Counted from the first letter of the stretch, positions 34,875-43,787 are shown. The stretch is DNA of 64,000 nt from Flavitalea sp966112615 (GCA_966112615.1 CBHWDO010000002.1:1-64000); one strand, 5' to 3'. The notes: generated by a model not told the origin, from the sequence alone. A program made the numbers and translations.

Positions 34875-34891
34875 GAATTATAATCAGCAAT

Positions 34892-35629
34892 TTACAGGCC
34901 ACCGTATTGTACCATGCATTGCTCGCAGTAGTAAGCCTTGCGTTTTGTTTTGCCAAGGTTTTTTATTTCATATGGAATTTTATCGCGCGGGCAGATCTTT
35001 TTTCTATGTGCTTCCCAGTGTTTTTTCAGCTCATCTTTTTTCTTCCATTCCAGGAAAAGAAAACTATAATCGCGCGCATCCTTGACGATCTTCTTAAGTT
35101 TTGCTGCCGGTATATCACCTACAATACTGAGGGGATGAACTTTTTGTCGGAATAACACTTCATTCTTGATGATATTTCCAACACCCGAAAAAATTTCCTG
35201 GTTCAATAATGCATCGCAGATGAGTGCATTTGGAATATCCTTAAGTTTTTTCAGTGCTGCTTTTTCATCCCATGCATCGCTCATTACATCGGCAGACCAG
35301 TCGTACACTTCATCAAGATCTTCTTCAATCACACGAATTGCTGAAGCATAAAAATTCAGTTCGCCATTTTTAAATCCAAGGTGTAATCGTGCAGGTGTGT
35401 CTTTGCGTTCGTTGATCAGGTATTTTCCAAACAATAGAAAATGAACTCGCAATGTATACCGGGGCAAACAGATCAGAAAATGTTTGCCCCAGGTTTTGAA
35501 ATCAATGATCTTTTTATTGAGCAGGTCCTGCTGATCGATCTTGCTGTTTCCATTCACATCAATGATCTTCTGACCTTTGAATTGAGAAACGGATTCTTTC
35601 AGTATGATAAGGGTAGGACCTTCAGGCAT
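34892..35629 (-). CDS. Fpg/Nei-family DNA glycosylase (endonuclease VIII-like)
   Basis: The 245-residue protein begins MPEGPTL, giving the catalytic Pro1-Glu2 after Met removal. It has the H2TH helix region ALLNQEIFSGVGNIIKNEVLF and a C-terminal zinc finger (CPRD...CEQCMVQYG). The N-terminal domain is shorter and differs from classical Fpg, as in Bacteroidota endonuclease VIII-like proteins. It should excise oxidised bases and nick by beta-elimination. It lies 6 bp after a lipoprotein gene and 17 bp before the membrane-protein gene, in a four-gene operon. Confidence 0.88.
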   Translation of the reverse strand: MPEGPTLIILKESVSQFKGQKIIDVNGNSKIDQQDLLNKKIIDFKTWGKHFLICLPRYTLRVHFLLFGKYLINERKDTPARLHLGFKNGELNFYASAIRVIEEDLDEVYDWSADVMSDAWDEKAALKKLKDIPNALICDALLNQEIFSGVGNIIKNEVLFRQKVHPLSIVGDIPAAKLKKIVKDARDYSFLFLEWKKKDELKKHWEAHRKKICPRDKIPYEIKNLGKTKRKAYYCEQCMVQYGGL

Positions 35630-35635
35630 GTAATA

Positions 35636-36481
35636 TTAGTTTTGAATAATTCCGGATGAACCGCAATTCCAGTTGGTAACATGGTTTATACCATCCAGTT
35701 TATAACTTATTAGGTTTCCTTTTGCATCAAGCTGATGATCTGTCAGGGTTGCATCCATTGCCTGGTAACCTTCATCCCACACCACAACAGTTTTAGTCAT
35801 AAGGTTAGAGGGCTTCAATGAAGGAAGCCATTCCATATATTTTGCCAGCATAAAAGTATTGTGAGAAAATCCTACAGGTTCATGAAAATAAGCCTGGTTG
35901 CCTGCTTTTCTTGCATTGTTATAAGAATAGGAAATAGATCCACCGCCTGCTTCCATTTCTTTAATCAGGATACAATTTCCGTTTCCATCATAAAAGAAAT
36001 TTCTTACCAGCTGACCACCGTTAAAGTCGATCTTCATTTGTGATACTCTGCCGGATTTATAAGAAAAGTAAGTATTGAGATAATTTCCATTTGGTGCATT
36101 TCCTCCCACAATTGAAAGCAGATTTCCTTTCTTGTCAAAGTTTGCTTTCATAATAGTATCTGTCGAACTTCCTTTTGCCAGAAAATAGGTGTTGTTATTT
36201 TTATAAATAACATCCATATCAAGTATCTCACTAACTGAGATCACATAAACGCCGGCTTTAATAGAAGAAACTTTTCCGGTTAGCGGGTTAATTGTTTTTT
36301 GAAATGGCGCATAATCGGCGTCGTTATTCACAATAAAAGAAAGCGATTGGCAATTTGCTTTTGAAAGCTTCAATGCATTCAATTCATTCTCTACGGGTTG
36401 TTCTACGAGGTCAACTTTTGTACAGGAAGAAATTGCGAAAGTTAATGCTGCGGCAGCACTGAGGAAGGTAAACTGTTTCAT
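35636..36481 (-). CDS. hypothetical lipoprotein with YD-like repeats
   Basis: The 281-residue protein has a lipoprotein signal (lipobox ISSC at about residues 17-20). Several YD-type short repeats follow (DKKGNLLSIVGG, YKSGRVSQMKID, YDGNGNCILIKEM), a pattern of Bacteroidota DUF4595-like lipoproteins. Function is unknown and it is probably surface-exposed. It heads the operon with the DNA glycosylase, which is odd because the two functions look unrelated. Confidence 0.68.
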   Translation of the reverse strand: MKQFTFLSAAAALTFAISSCTKVDLVEQPVENELNALKLSKANCQSLSFIVNNDADYAPFQKTINPLTGKVSSIKAGVYVISVSEILDMDVIYKNNNTYFLAKGSSTDTIMKANFDKKGNLLSIVGGNAPNGNYLNTYFSYKSGRVSQMKIDFNGGQLVRNFFYDGNGNCILIKEMEAGGGSISYSYNNARKAGNQAYFHEPVGFSHNTFMLAKYMEWLPSLKPSNLMTKTVVVWDEGYQAMDATLTDHQLDAKGNLISYKLDGINHVTNWNCGSSGIIQN

Positions 36482-36660
36482 AATTGTGGTTTAAGAGTTT
36501 CACGAATAATTGCAACTTGTGCAAAGCCTGTACCGTGGAAAATTGGGGAATTTTAAATAGGGGAAGATCGGAAAATCAGCAATACTGCTGAATAACAAGG
36601 TACAATTTGTGGAATTGGATTGCAAGTAATTTTGGTCAGGAAGGAAGGTGAATTTATTTA

Positions 36661-36687
36661 GGAGTTGGGAGTTGGAAGTTTGGAGTT
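36661..36687 (+). repeat. imperfect tandem GGAGTT repeat
   Basis: Four 6-8 bp units (GGAGTT, GGGAGTT, GGAAGTT, TGGAGTT) run up to and overlap the stop codon of the minus-strand GH1-like gene. It is one of several short purine-rich tandem repeats at gene ends in this window. Confidence 0.6.
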
Positions 36688-37891
36688 AGTATAGGAAGTT
36701 CAATCCAAAACTTTCTTCTGCGATCACATCCTTCCATTGCTCGATCACTTTTTTATAAGCTCTTCCCACCGGCATGATCTCACGATTGAGATCGAATAAT
36801 CCTAATTCATTTACACGCCCGTTATTTTCTCGAAGTGCAGTATCCCAATCTACCTGGTGGAGCAGGCTATACCAGGTGAAACCCAATACAGGCACGCCGT
36901 CTCTTCGCAGGCGCTGCACATTCGCCCATTCTTTCCAGAACCACTGCACACAATTTGGCATGACGATATTGGTCTCCGTGTGCATGATCGGAAGTTTATA
37001 TCGCGAATAATACTGTTTTGTAATTACATAATATCCAAAGATCTCACCGGAAGCAGAAGTTCTTCCATCAGGGTGTACAAGATGTTCATTGGTGTAGTAA
37101 TAATCATTGCCCATGATGCATCTTGCTTTCACCTGGTTATCGGTGAACCATCGATATTCCTGCCTGGTCATTCCATTGTCGAGGAGATATTCATACATAT
37201 TGGCGGAAATAGGATAGCCATAGGTCAGATCCAGTGACAAAAATCTTTTTTCATTCAGGAATTCTGCATACCTGTTTACTTCAGGCCGCATCGGGTGAAA
37301 ATATTCTGAAGATTCACTTTGTATGAAAATGGCATTATGCTGCACTTTTAAGATCTCGTGCATGGCCATTACGTTTGACTGGCAAAGGTGTTTGAGTGCC
37401 GTGACAAATGCCGCATCACTGCTCAGTCTTTCATTCCACCATCCATATTGCGCAGAGAATGTGGCGGCAATGAATATTTCATTTACCGGGGTATAATATT
37501 GCAGGTATGGATATCTTTTTGAAAAGGCGGCAGCATATTCCGCAAAGTATTTGGGGAAATCAGGATTCTGGAAATTCTCCAGCCAGTCGGGAACACCAAA
37601 ATGACAGAGATCCACTATGGGCGTGATGTCCAGCTCACGCATCCGGTTAAAGGTCTCATCTGTGAATGACCAGTCGTACACACCAGGTGCCAGGTGAGTC
37701 TTGAAATACGGTGGTCCATACCTTAAATAAGGTATGTTCAGTTGCTTCACTAATTCAAGATCTGTCTGCCATTTTTCATAGTGTCCGGTCTTTTCCATTT
37801 CATCCACTCTGTGCGTGGTGCCGTCGGGAAGTAAAATGGTTGGGTACGAATTCTCAATGCCGGTTGTGAACATGAACTGGTGTGTAAACAT
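36686..37891 (-). CDS. GH1-like glycoside hydrolase
   Basis: The 401-residue (beta/alpha)8 protein resembles GH1 beta-glycosidases: LRYGPPYFKTHLAPGVYDWS, LCHFGVPDWLENFQNPDFPKYF, acid/base Glu in YYTPVNEIF and nucleophile Glu in LPIMHTETNI (usual form ITENG). It lacks a signal peptide, so it acts in the cytoplasm. The protein is shorter than classical GH1 (about 450) and the nucleophile segment is divergent, so its substrate is open. It is monocistronic, with the repeat at its 3' end and a small membrane gene upstream. Confidence 0.75.
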   Translation of the reverse strand: MFTHQFMFTTGIENSYPTILLPDGTTHRVDEMEKTGHYEKWQTDLELVKQLNIPYLRYGPPYFKTHLAPGVYDWSFTDETFNRMRELDITPIVDLCHFGVPDWLENFQNPDFPKYFAEYAAAFSKRYPYLQYYTPVNEIFIAATFSAQYGWWNERLSSDAAFVTALKHLCQSNVMAMHEILKVQHNAIFIQSESSEYFHPMRPEVNRYAEFLNEKRFLSLDLTYGYPISANMYEYLLDNGMTRQEYRWFTDNQVKARCIMGNDYYYTNEHLVHPDGRTSASGEIFGYYVITKQYYSRYKLPIMHTETNIVMPNCVQWFWKEWANVQRLRRDGVPVLGFTWYSLLHQVDWDTALRENNGRVNELGLFDLNREIMPVGRAYKKVIEQWKDVIAEESFGLNFLY

Positions 37892-37920
37892 GGTTGGTGC
37901 TTTAGTCCTTAATGCTGTTT

Positions 37921-38112
37921 CTATGTTGCCTTATCCCTGGTTGTCCTGATCAGGCTGATGCCTGAGAAAAAGAAAATTGCGCCTAACACACCGTAAATGA
38001 CGATCTGCTTGATATCTCTTGTACCGGATCCATTCATGAAATTGATACCGGCAAGGATCAATCCCACAATGCCCAGTACAGATAGAAGAATACCCATGAT
38101 TCTTTTTTCCAT
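37921..38112 (-). CDS. small membrane protein
   Basis: The 63-residue product from the ATG at 38112 (MEKRIMGILLSVLGIVGLIL) has two transmembrane helices. A longer frame upstream overlaps the divergent kinase gene and its promoter and looks non-coding. No family is recognised beyond small DUF-type membrane proteins. It is divergent from the kinase/RapZ fusion by 64 bp. Confidence 0.55.
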   Translation of the reverse strand: MEKRIMGILLSVLGIVGLILAGINFMNGSGTRDIKQIVIYGVLGAIFFFSGISLIRTTRDKAT

Positions 38113-38163
38113 ATTGGTTTTTTTGGTTGTTAGTGCAATTCGTATTCCATGAACAGTTATCGC

Positions 38164-38171
38164 TATTTTTG
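38164..38171 (+). promoter_or_regulatory. -7 box, leaderless promoter of the kinase/RapZ gene
   Basis: TATTTTTG exactly matches TAnnTTTG and lies 5 nt before the ATG at 38177, so transcription should start within a base or two of the start codon. Confidence 0.55.
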
Positions 38172-38176
38172 CCGCT

Positions 38177-39625
38177 ATGCAGGATCTATTTGAAGCCATC
38201 AGGAAATTATGCAAAGAGCAACTGGGCATTGAAGCTGAAGGAATTGACAAGCTACCGCAAAGTGGAAGCGACCGGTCCTATTTCCGGATCAATACCAATG
38301 CTCAGAGCTTTATTGCAACCTATGGAAGAAATACCAGGGAGAATGAGACCTTCCTTTATTTCAGTGAACATTTCCGTACAAAAGAATTACCTGTACCGAC
38401 CATTTTTGGAGTGAACGGGGAAACAACAATATATATCCAGGAAGATTTTGGCGACCTGTCCTTATTAAATGTACTTGAAAAGGAAGGATATAACGATCAT
38501 GTATATACGCTGTTTCAGAAAAGTCTTGAGAGACTTGCAGAAATGCAGATCAAGGGTGATGAAGGACTGGACTATAATAAATGTATTACCAGCAAAGAAT
38601 TTGGACGCCAGGCCATCATGAGTGACCTTCTTTATTTCAAATACTATTTCCTGGATACACTTCAGATACCCTACGATAAAGAAAAATTGCTGGATGATTT
38701 TGAAGCATTGAGTACATACCTCACAAGAGTAGATCATAAATATTTTATGTTCCGCGATTTCCAGAGCCGTAATATCCTTGTTCGTGATGAGCAACCTCAT
38801 TTCATCGATTACCAGGGTGGTATGAAAGGTGCCCTTCAATATGATGTTGCATCTTTATTATGGCAGGCGAAAGCTAATCTTCCGGATGATTGGAAAACCA
38901 GTCTGCTTGAGCATTATATCAACCATGTTCAATACTTGTTGCAGCAACAGATCGATAAGTCAAGATTTGTTGCCCAATACAATGGGTATGTGCTTATCCG
39001 GTTGTTGCAGGTAATGGGTGCTTATGGGTTCAGGGGTTTGTTTGAAAGAAAGGCTCACTTCCTGACCTCAATTCCGCTGGGGTTACAGAATCTTGGCTGG
39101 TTCATGAGTAACCGTCATATCGGGATTGCATTACCTGAGTTTGAAAGAATGCTCAATATCATTACCGGTGAAGAAGTGATCAGCAGGTTTCAGCATGTAA
39201 AAGCAACAGCAGAAACACCATTGACTGTTTACATTCACAGCTTCTCCTATAAGAAAGGATTGCCAGCAGATGACTCCGGTAATGGTGGAGGATTTGTATT
39301 TGATTGCCGCGGATTGCTGAATCCCGGACGCTTCAAGGAATACAAAGCTTATACGGGAAGGGATAAGAACGTGATTGATTTCCTGGAACAAAAAACCAGG
39401 ATCCACGAATTTCTGAACAGTGTTTTCAACGTGGTTGATATTTCTGTTGAAGATTATATCACAAGAGGGTTTGATAGTCTGCAGGTAAATTTTGGATGTA
39501 CCGGTGGGCAACACCGAAGTGTGTATTCAGCTGAAGCCTTGGCCAGGCATCTAAAAAATAAGTATCGTGTAAATGTTGTGGTGAAGCATATTGAGCAGGA
39601 AGCAAAGAACTGGTTCAACGGATAA
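38177..39625 (+). CDS. aminoglycoside-phosphotransferase-fold sugar kinase fused to a RapZ C-terminal domain
   Basis: The 482-residue protein joins two domains. Residues about 10-320 form an APH/AmgK-like kinase with IYIQEDFGDLSLL, catalytic loop FRDFQSRNIL and metal-binding HFIDYQGG. Residues about 348-482 match the C-terminal effector domain of RapZ/YvcJ (TVYIHSFSYKKGLP, FVFDCRGLLNPGR, GCTGGQHRSVYSAEAL). AmgK phosphorylates MurNAc/GlcNAc in peptidoglycan recycling, and RapZ senses glucosamine-6-phosphate in E. coli, so the fusion plausibly links amino-sugar phosphorylation to sensing. The P-loop half of RapZ is absent. It lies 10 bp before an acyltransferase gene. Confidence 0.8.
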   Translation: MQDLFEAIRKLCKEQLGIEAEGIDKLPQSGSDRSYFRINTNAQSFIATYGRNTRENETFLYFSEHFRTKELPVPTIFGVNGETTIYIQEDFGDLSLLNVLEKEGYNDHVYTLFQKSLERLAEMQIKGDEGLDYNKCITSKEFGRQAIMSDLLYFKYYFLDTLQIPYDKEKLLDDFEALSTYLTRVDHKYFMFRDFQSRNILVRDEQPHFIDYQGGMKGALQYDVASLLWQAKANLPDDWKTSLLEHYINHVQYLLQQQIDKSRFVAQYNGYVLIRLLQVMGAYGFRGLFERKAHFLTSIPLGLQNLGWFMSNRHIGIALPEFERMLNIITGEEVISRFQHVKATAETPLTVYIHSFSYKKGLPADDSGNGGGFVFDCRGLLNPGRFKEYKAYTGRDKNVIDFLEQKTRIHEFLNSVFNVVDISVEDYITRGFDSLQVNFGCTGGQHRSVYSAEALARHLKNKYRVNVVVKHIEQEAKNWFNG

Positions 39626-39635
39626 AAACAATCAG

Positions 39636-40520
39636 ATGTATCATTTAGTATATGGATTTCTATACCTTCTTTCCTTACTTCCGTTAAGGGCCTTGTACAT
39701 ATTTGGCGATGCTGTTTATGGATTGGTGTATTATGTATTAGGGTACAGAAAAGAAGTTGTGATGAATAATCTTCGCATTGCCTTTCCAGAAAAGACTGAG
39801 GAGGAGCGCAGGATCATTTGCAAGAAATTCTATCACAATTTCATTGATAATTTCATTGAAACCATTAAGATGCTTTCAGCTCCGAAATCTTTCTTCCTGG
39901 AAAGATTTAAAGGGGATGTATCGGTGCTGGATGAACTGCATCGTGCCGGGTTGCGTTGCCAGGTCCATTTAGGACATAATTTCAATTGGGAGCTGGCCAA
40001 CCTAAGTTTTCCCTTTATGTCTGATTTCCCTTTGCTGACCGTCTACATGCCGCTCAAAAGTAAATTGTTCGAGAGGCTGATGATAAAACTGAGGAGCAGA
40101 ACGGGCGCTGTCTTATTGCCTGCTACCAATATGAAGGATGCCATGATGCCTTTCCGCGACAAGCAGTATATCCTTGCGCTGGTAGCCGACCAGGTTCCGG
40201 GGAATCTGTCCAAGGCTTACTGGTTAAATTTCTTCGGAAAGAAAACTCCATTTGTACAGGGACCAGAACGTGGAGCAAGAGCAGGTAATATCCCCGTTGT
40301 ATTTGCGAGTATCACAAAATATAAAAGAGGATATTACCAGGTTCATTTTTCACTTGCCTCTAAAAATCCTGCAGGGCTGGCTCCCGGTGAACTAACCCGG
40401 ATGTATCGTGATTTCCTTGAAGAGGTGATCCGTGAACAACCTGATATGTGGTTATGGAGTCACCGCCGCTGGAAAAGAGAATATAAAGATGAGTATGCTG
40501 ATAAATGGATCGACCGTTAA
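39636..40520 (+). CDS. LpxL/HtrB-type lipid A acyltransferase
   Basis: The 294-residue protein has an N-terminal membrane anchor and the lysophospholipid-acyltransferase pattern: HLGHNFNWE (HX4E catalytic motif), LPATNMKDAM, VADQVPG and the FFGKKTPFVQGPERGA loop. It transfers secondary acyl chains onto lipid A at the inner membrane. The start is set at the ATG at 39636, 10 bp after the kinase/RapZ stop, so the two genes are likely co-transcribed. It converges with the MBL-rhodanese gene, ends overlapping by 4 bp. Confidence 0.85.
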   Translation: MYHLVYGFLYLLSLLPLRALYIFGDAVYGLVYYVLGYRKEVVMNNLRIAFPEKTEEERRIICKKFYHNFIDNFIETIKMLSAPKSFFLERFKGDVSVLDELHRAGLRCQVHLGHNFNWELANLSFPFMSDFPLLTVYMPLKSKLFERLMIKLRSRTGAVLLPATNMKDAMMPFRDKQYILALVADQVPGNLSKAYWLNFFGKKTPFVQGPERGARAGNIPVVFASITKYKRGYYQVHFSLASKNPAGLAPGELTRMYRDFLEEVIREQPDMWLWSHRRWKREYKDEYADKWIDR

Positions 40521-41932
40521 TTCAGTACTTCGCCTTCTTTTACGATCTCAATCCGCTTTTCATCCTGGATGCTGTTGAATCCACCAACAACATTTCTCAG
40601 GTTATGAATTCCCTGGCGCTTCAGCATTGAACTGGCGATCACACTTCTGTAGCCACTGGCACAATGAACATACAGGTTCTGGTTTTCATCAATATTAGCC
40701 ATTGAACCCGGATCGGTCATTTCTTCTAATGGAAGATTGATAGCATCCTTGACATGCCCGTTACCAAATTCTGTTTCTCTTCTGACATCAAGCACAACCA
40801 GGTTATCGTCAAAGGGAAGATCCATTGCCAGTTCATCAGCTTCAACATTGATGATCATATCGATCTGTTCGCCGGCAGCCTTCCAGGCAGGAAAACCTCC
40901 TTCAAGTGTTCCTGCAAAATCAGTGAATCCAACGCGAGCAAGCCTGACCAGGGATTCCCTTTCCTGTCCGGGTTCTGCAACCAACAGGATTGGAGTTTCA
41001 AATGGCAAAAGGCTTCCGGCCCATTCTGCAAATCTTCCATTTAATCCTATGCTGATGGAACCTGGAATAAATCCTTCCACGAATTCATTGGAGTTCCTGG
41101 TATCAAGGATGATCTTATCTGATTGTTTGATAGACTGCTTAAAGTCGAGCACATCCATTTTCTGAAGTCCTTTTTCAAGGATCTCATTCAAACTGCCGTA
41201 TCCTTCCTTGTTGATCCTAGCATTGACTTCAAAATATTTCGGAGGAGTTTTAAGTCCTTCGGTTACTGCATTGATAAATTCTTCTTTAGATCCAGCCTGC
41301 AGTGCATAGTTTTCTTTACGCTGATCTCCAATGGTTGTTGACCTTCCGGGACCGAGGTTCTTTCCGCAACTGCTGCCCGGTCCGTGAGCCGGGTATACGA
41401 TCACATGATCAGGCAACGAAAGGATTTTAGTTTGAAGTGAATCGTATAACAGGCCAGCAAGTTCTGCCATGGTAGAATCGTTGCTTCCAAGATCCGGTCT
41501 TCCTACTTCATTTACAAATAAGGTATCACCTGTAAAAATCGCATAAGGATCACCGTTAGTGTCTTTTAAGAGATAGCATGTAGATTCAACAGTGTGACCT
41601 GGTGTATGCAATGCTGTAATGGTGATATCACCCAATTTGAACACTTCTCCATCTTTAGCTTTATGGATACGAAAGCGGGTTTCAGTATTTGGCCCGTAAA
41701 CAATGGCAGCTCCTGTAGCTTTTTGAAGATCCAGGTGACCGCTGACAAAATCGGCGTGAAAATGTGTTTCGAAAATGTATTTGATCTCTGCATTCCTGCT
41801 TTTTGCAAGATCGAGGTAAGAGTCAATATCTCTTAAAGGGTCGATCACAGCAGCTTCTCCATTACTTTCAATATAGTAGGCTGCTTCACTCAGGCACTCG
41901 GTATACAGTTGTTGTATGAACATCTTTTCCAT
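40517..41932 (-). CDS. MBL-fold hydrolase with two rhodanese domains (persulfide-dioxygenase-like)
   Basis: The 471-residue protein has an N-terminal metallo-beta-lactamase domain of the ETHE1/glyoxalase II type (THFHADFVSGHLD, HTPGHTVESTCYLL, FTGDTLFVNEVGRPDL, HGPGSSCG). Two rhodanese modules follow. The first (about 275-360) lacks the active-site Cys (ILLVAEPGQ in its place). The second (about 375-470) keeps it in YVHCASGYRSVIASSML. Such proteins oxidise glutathione or protein persulfides in sulfide metabolism. Start MEKMFIQQ at 41932 lies 4 nt from a -7-like box. An ArsR gene lies just upstream. Confidence 0.87.
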   Translation of the reverse strand: MEKMFIQQLYTECLSEAAYYIESNGEAAVIDPLRDIDSYLDLAKSRNAEIKYIFETHFHADFVSGHLDLQKATGAAIVYGPNTETRFRIHKAKDGEVFKLGDITITALHTPGHTVESTCYLLKDTNGDPYAIFTGDTLFVNEVGRPDLGSNDSTMAELAGLLYDSLQTKILSLPDHVIVYPAHGPGSSCGKNLGPGRSTTIGDQRKENYALQAGSKEEFINAVTEGLKTPPKYFEVNARINKEGYGSLNEILEKGLQKMDVLDFKQSIKQSDKIILDTRNSNEFVEGFIPGSISIGLNGRFAEWAGSLLPFETPILLVAEPGQERESLVRLARVGFTDFAGTLEGGFPAWKAAGEQIDMIINVEADELAMDLPFDDNLVVLDVRRETEFGNGHVKDAINLPLEEMTDPGSMANIDENQNLYVHCASGYRSVIASSMLKRQGIHNLRNVVGGFNSIQDEKRIEIVKEGEVLN

Positions 41933-41936
41933 GCTG

Positions 41937-41944
41937 CGAAGGTA
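41937..41944 (-). promoter_or_regulatory. -7-like box of the MBL-rhodanese gene
   Basis: TACCTTCG on the minus strand (one mismatch to TAnnTTTG) is 4 nt before the start codon. The T-run of the preceding arsR terminator falls just upstream of it, where the -33 element would lie. Confidence 0.4.
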
Positions 41945-41946
41945 TC

Positions 41947-41974
41947 AAAAAAAAATCCCGGCTGCTTGCCGGGA
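41947..41974 (-). terminator. intrinsic terminator after arsR
   Basis: On the minus strand TCCCGGC-aagca-GCCGGGA is followed by nine T residues, a strong Rho-independent terminator 25 bp after the arsR stop and only 14 bp before the MBL gene start. Confidence 0.8.
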
Positions 41975-41999
41975 TCACCTAAACTCTCTTAAACAGGAA

Positions 42000-42353
42000 C
42001 TATACTGTCAGACTATCCACTGAATCCATTATCTGCTGCACCTTTTCATAATTGACCGTATAGTAAATGAATTTACCATCACGTTCTGTTTTTACGATAC
42101 CGGCACGACGAAGGATAGCGAGATGCTGTGAAGCAACTGACTGCTCCAGTCGAAGTTTGATATAGATCTCAGTTACAGTAATTTTTTGCTGGTCGTTGAT
42201 AAGCTTGATGATTTGCTGTCGAAGCTTATGGTTGATCGCTCTTAAGATCATGGCAGCTTTCTTAACACTCAGGAAATCGATCTTCACGGCCAATGCATCA
42301 TCACCTGATGCGGTGATGGTCATTGAATAATTGTTGGCGACACTCGTACTCAT
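42000..42353 (-). CDS. ArsR-type winged-helix regulator
   Basis: The 117-residue protein has a winged helix-turn-helix of the ArsR family: LRAINHKLRQQIIKLI, VTEIYIKLRLEQSVASQHLAILRRAG and GIVKTERDGKFIYYTVN. The protein contains no cysteine, so neither a thiol-metal site nor a BigR/SqrR-type persulfide switch is possible. It sits directly upstream of the MBL-rhodanese gene on the same strand, separated by a terminator, and probably controls it or itself. About 30 N-terminal residues are unstructured. Confidence 0.85.
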   Translation of the reverse strand: MSTSVANNYSMTITASGDDALAVKIDFLSVKKAAMILRAINHKLRQQIIKLINDQQKITVTEIYIKLRLEQSVASQHLAILRRAGIVKTERDGKFIYYTVNYEKVQQIMDSVDSLTV

Positions 42354-42432
42354 CGTGCTATTTCTCTTTTATAAGTTGCGCAAAATTAACGCGTTTTGAA
42401 TAGGTTGATTATGAAAATGAAATTAAAATACC

Positions 42433-43101
42433 TTAATGTTTAAACGTGTCATGAAACTCCTTAAGATATTCAGGTTCAGCATATGCAAGGTTTGCAAATG
42501 CTGAAATTTTCATTTTTCCCTCACTTGCAAAAATCATGTCTTCCGCGCTGAACGTGCATTCCACGAATTTTGCATGAGAGTGTGTCAACACTGATGAAAA
42601 TTTTCCCGCTCCTGTTCCAAAGAAAATAATGCTGTTCTTATCGAGATGATCATGAAAAGTTTGCGAGGTCAATACCATGGCCTGTGGTGTCAACTTAACA
42701 TTTAATTCACAATCGTACAATGCAGTGAATACTTCCATTCTTCTTGCATCGATCATTGGACAATACAGGTCCGCAACATGTTGCGTAATTGCTGATCTTG
42801 TCATGATCTCCAGGGTATTGTGTACTATCAAAGGCTTATTGATAGCATAGCATATCCCCTTAGCCGTAGCCAAGGCCACTCTCAGGCCGGTATATGAACC
42901 CGGGCCGGCAGTAACTGCAACAGCATCGAGTGATAAAAGTGAATGGTTGTTATTGGCAAGAAGATTTTTTATTGCTACATGGATCCATGCAGCGTGATCT
43001 TTCTGATCCGGATTAAATGCCGAATCGACAATTTTTCCATCATGTCCCAACGCAATACTTGCTGTTGATGTTGATGTATCGATATTAAGAATTAAACTCA
43101 T
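42433..43101 (-). CDS. tsaB: tRNA threonylcarbamoyladenosine biosynthesis protein TsaB
   Basis: The 222-residue protein starts MSLILNIDTSTSTASIAL and has the TsaB motifs VTAGPGSYTGLRVALATAKG and CPMIDARRMEVFTALYD. TsaB dimerises with TsaD in t6A synthesis. An ATG three codons earlier (43110) lies within the preceding gene and is equally possible. The gene overlaps the Rossmann-less HAD gene by 17 bp, and both are read in the same direction. Confidence 0.9.
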   Translation of the reverse strand: MSLILNIDTSTSTASIALGHDGKIVDSAFNPDQKDHAAWIHVAIKNLLANNNHSLLSLDAVAVTAGPGSYTGLRVALATAKGICYAINKPLIVHNTLEIMTRSAITQHVADLYCPMIDARRMEVFTALYDCELNVKLTPQAMVLTSQTFHDHLDKNSIIFFGTGAGKFSSVLTHSHAKFVECTFSAEDMIFASEGKMKISAFANLAYAEPEYLKEFHDTFKH

Positions 43102-43717
43102 TAAGATCATTTATTAATGCAGCGCAGGGAGTATAACGATCATCCTTATGCGAAATTTGCTCCAGCAGAGCTGCTATTTTATTCAGACCGATGTAACGAC
43201 TCCATTCAAATGGTCCATATGGATAATTAGTACCAAGTTTCATGGCAGTATCGATTTCTTCTTTAGAAGAAGTGCCTGCCTCAAAAGTAAAATATGCTTC
43301 ATTGACAATTCCTGCAACCACGCGGTTGCTGATGAAACCAGGAAGATCCGGTGTCCATTCATATGCCCATCCCATGGAACCAAGTACTTTTTCAGCTGCT
43401 GTTGTATCGGAACCTTTTGCAGCAGCCAGTTCCACTAAAGGTCTGTTGATCATTCTCGGCCAGTTGTTGATCCGGTAACAGGTAAAATCAAGTTCCTCAC
43501 AAGTAATTTCGTTCGATCCTATAAAAAGGGTCTTGAGAGACTTTAACTGTTGATTTCGCTCCGGATCGTTCCGGAATTGCAGGTCGAACCAGGCATCTGC
43601 TTCCATCATGACCAGGGAACTGACTGAATCAACCCAGTAGATCTCCACGCCAGGATTTATTCCCTTTTGAAGGATCTCCGCTTTAGTATCATTTTCACAA
43701 AGGATGGCAATGGTCAT
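43085..43717 (-). CDS. 3-hydroxyacyl-CoA dehydrogenase C-terminal-domain protein without NAD motif
   Basis: The 210-residue protein has a clear HAD C-terminal domain (about 115-205: PGFISNRVVAGIVNEAYFTFE, AMKLGTNYPYGPFEWSRYIG). The N-terminal half is a degenerate Rossmann-like segment of about 90 residues without any GxGxxG motif (MTIAILCENDTKAEILQKG). It probably does not bind NAD in the usual way. The start is the ATG at 43717; a TTG six codons earlier is rejected. Its overlap with tsaB suggests a shared operon. Confidence 0.72.
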   Translation of the reverse strand: MTIAILCENDTKAEILQKGINPGVEIYWVDSVSSLVMMEADAWFDLQFRNDPERNQQLKSLKTLFIGSNEITCEELDFTCYRINNWPRMINRPLVELAAAKGSDTTAAEKVLGSMGWAYEWTPDLPGFISNRVVAGIVNEAYFTFEAGTSSKEEIDTAMKLGTNYPYGPFEWSRYIGLNKIAALLEQISHKDDRYTPCAALINDLNEFNS

Positions 43718-43787
43718 ACCCTGAATTTTTTGCAAAGAACGTTGATTTTGAATTGGTGGGATAGAAATTATGATGACTGAATTATTT

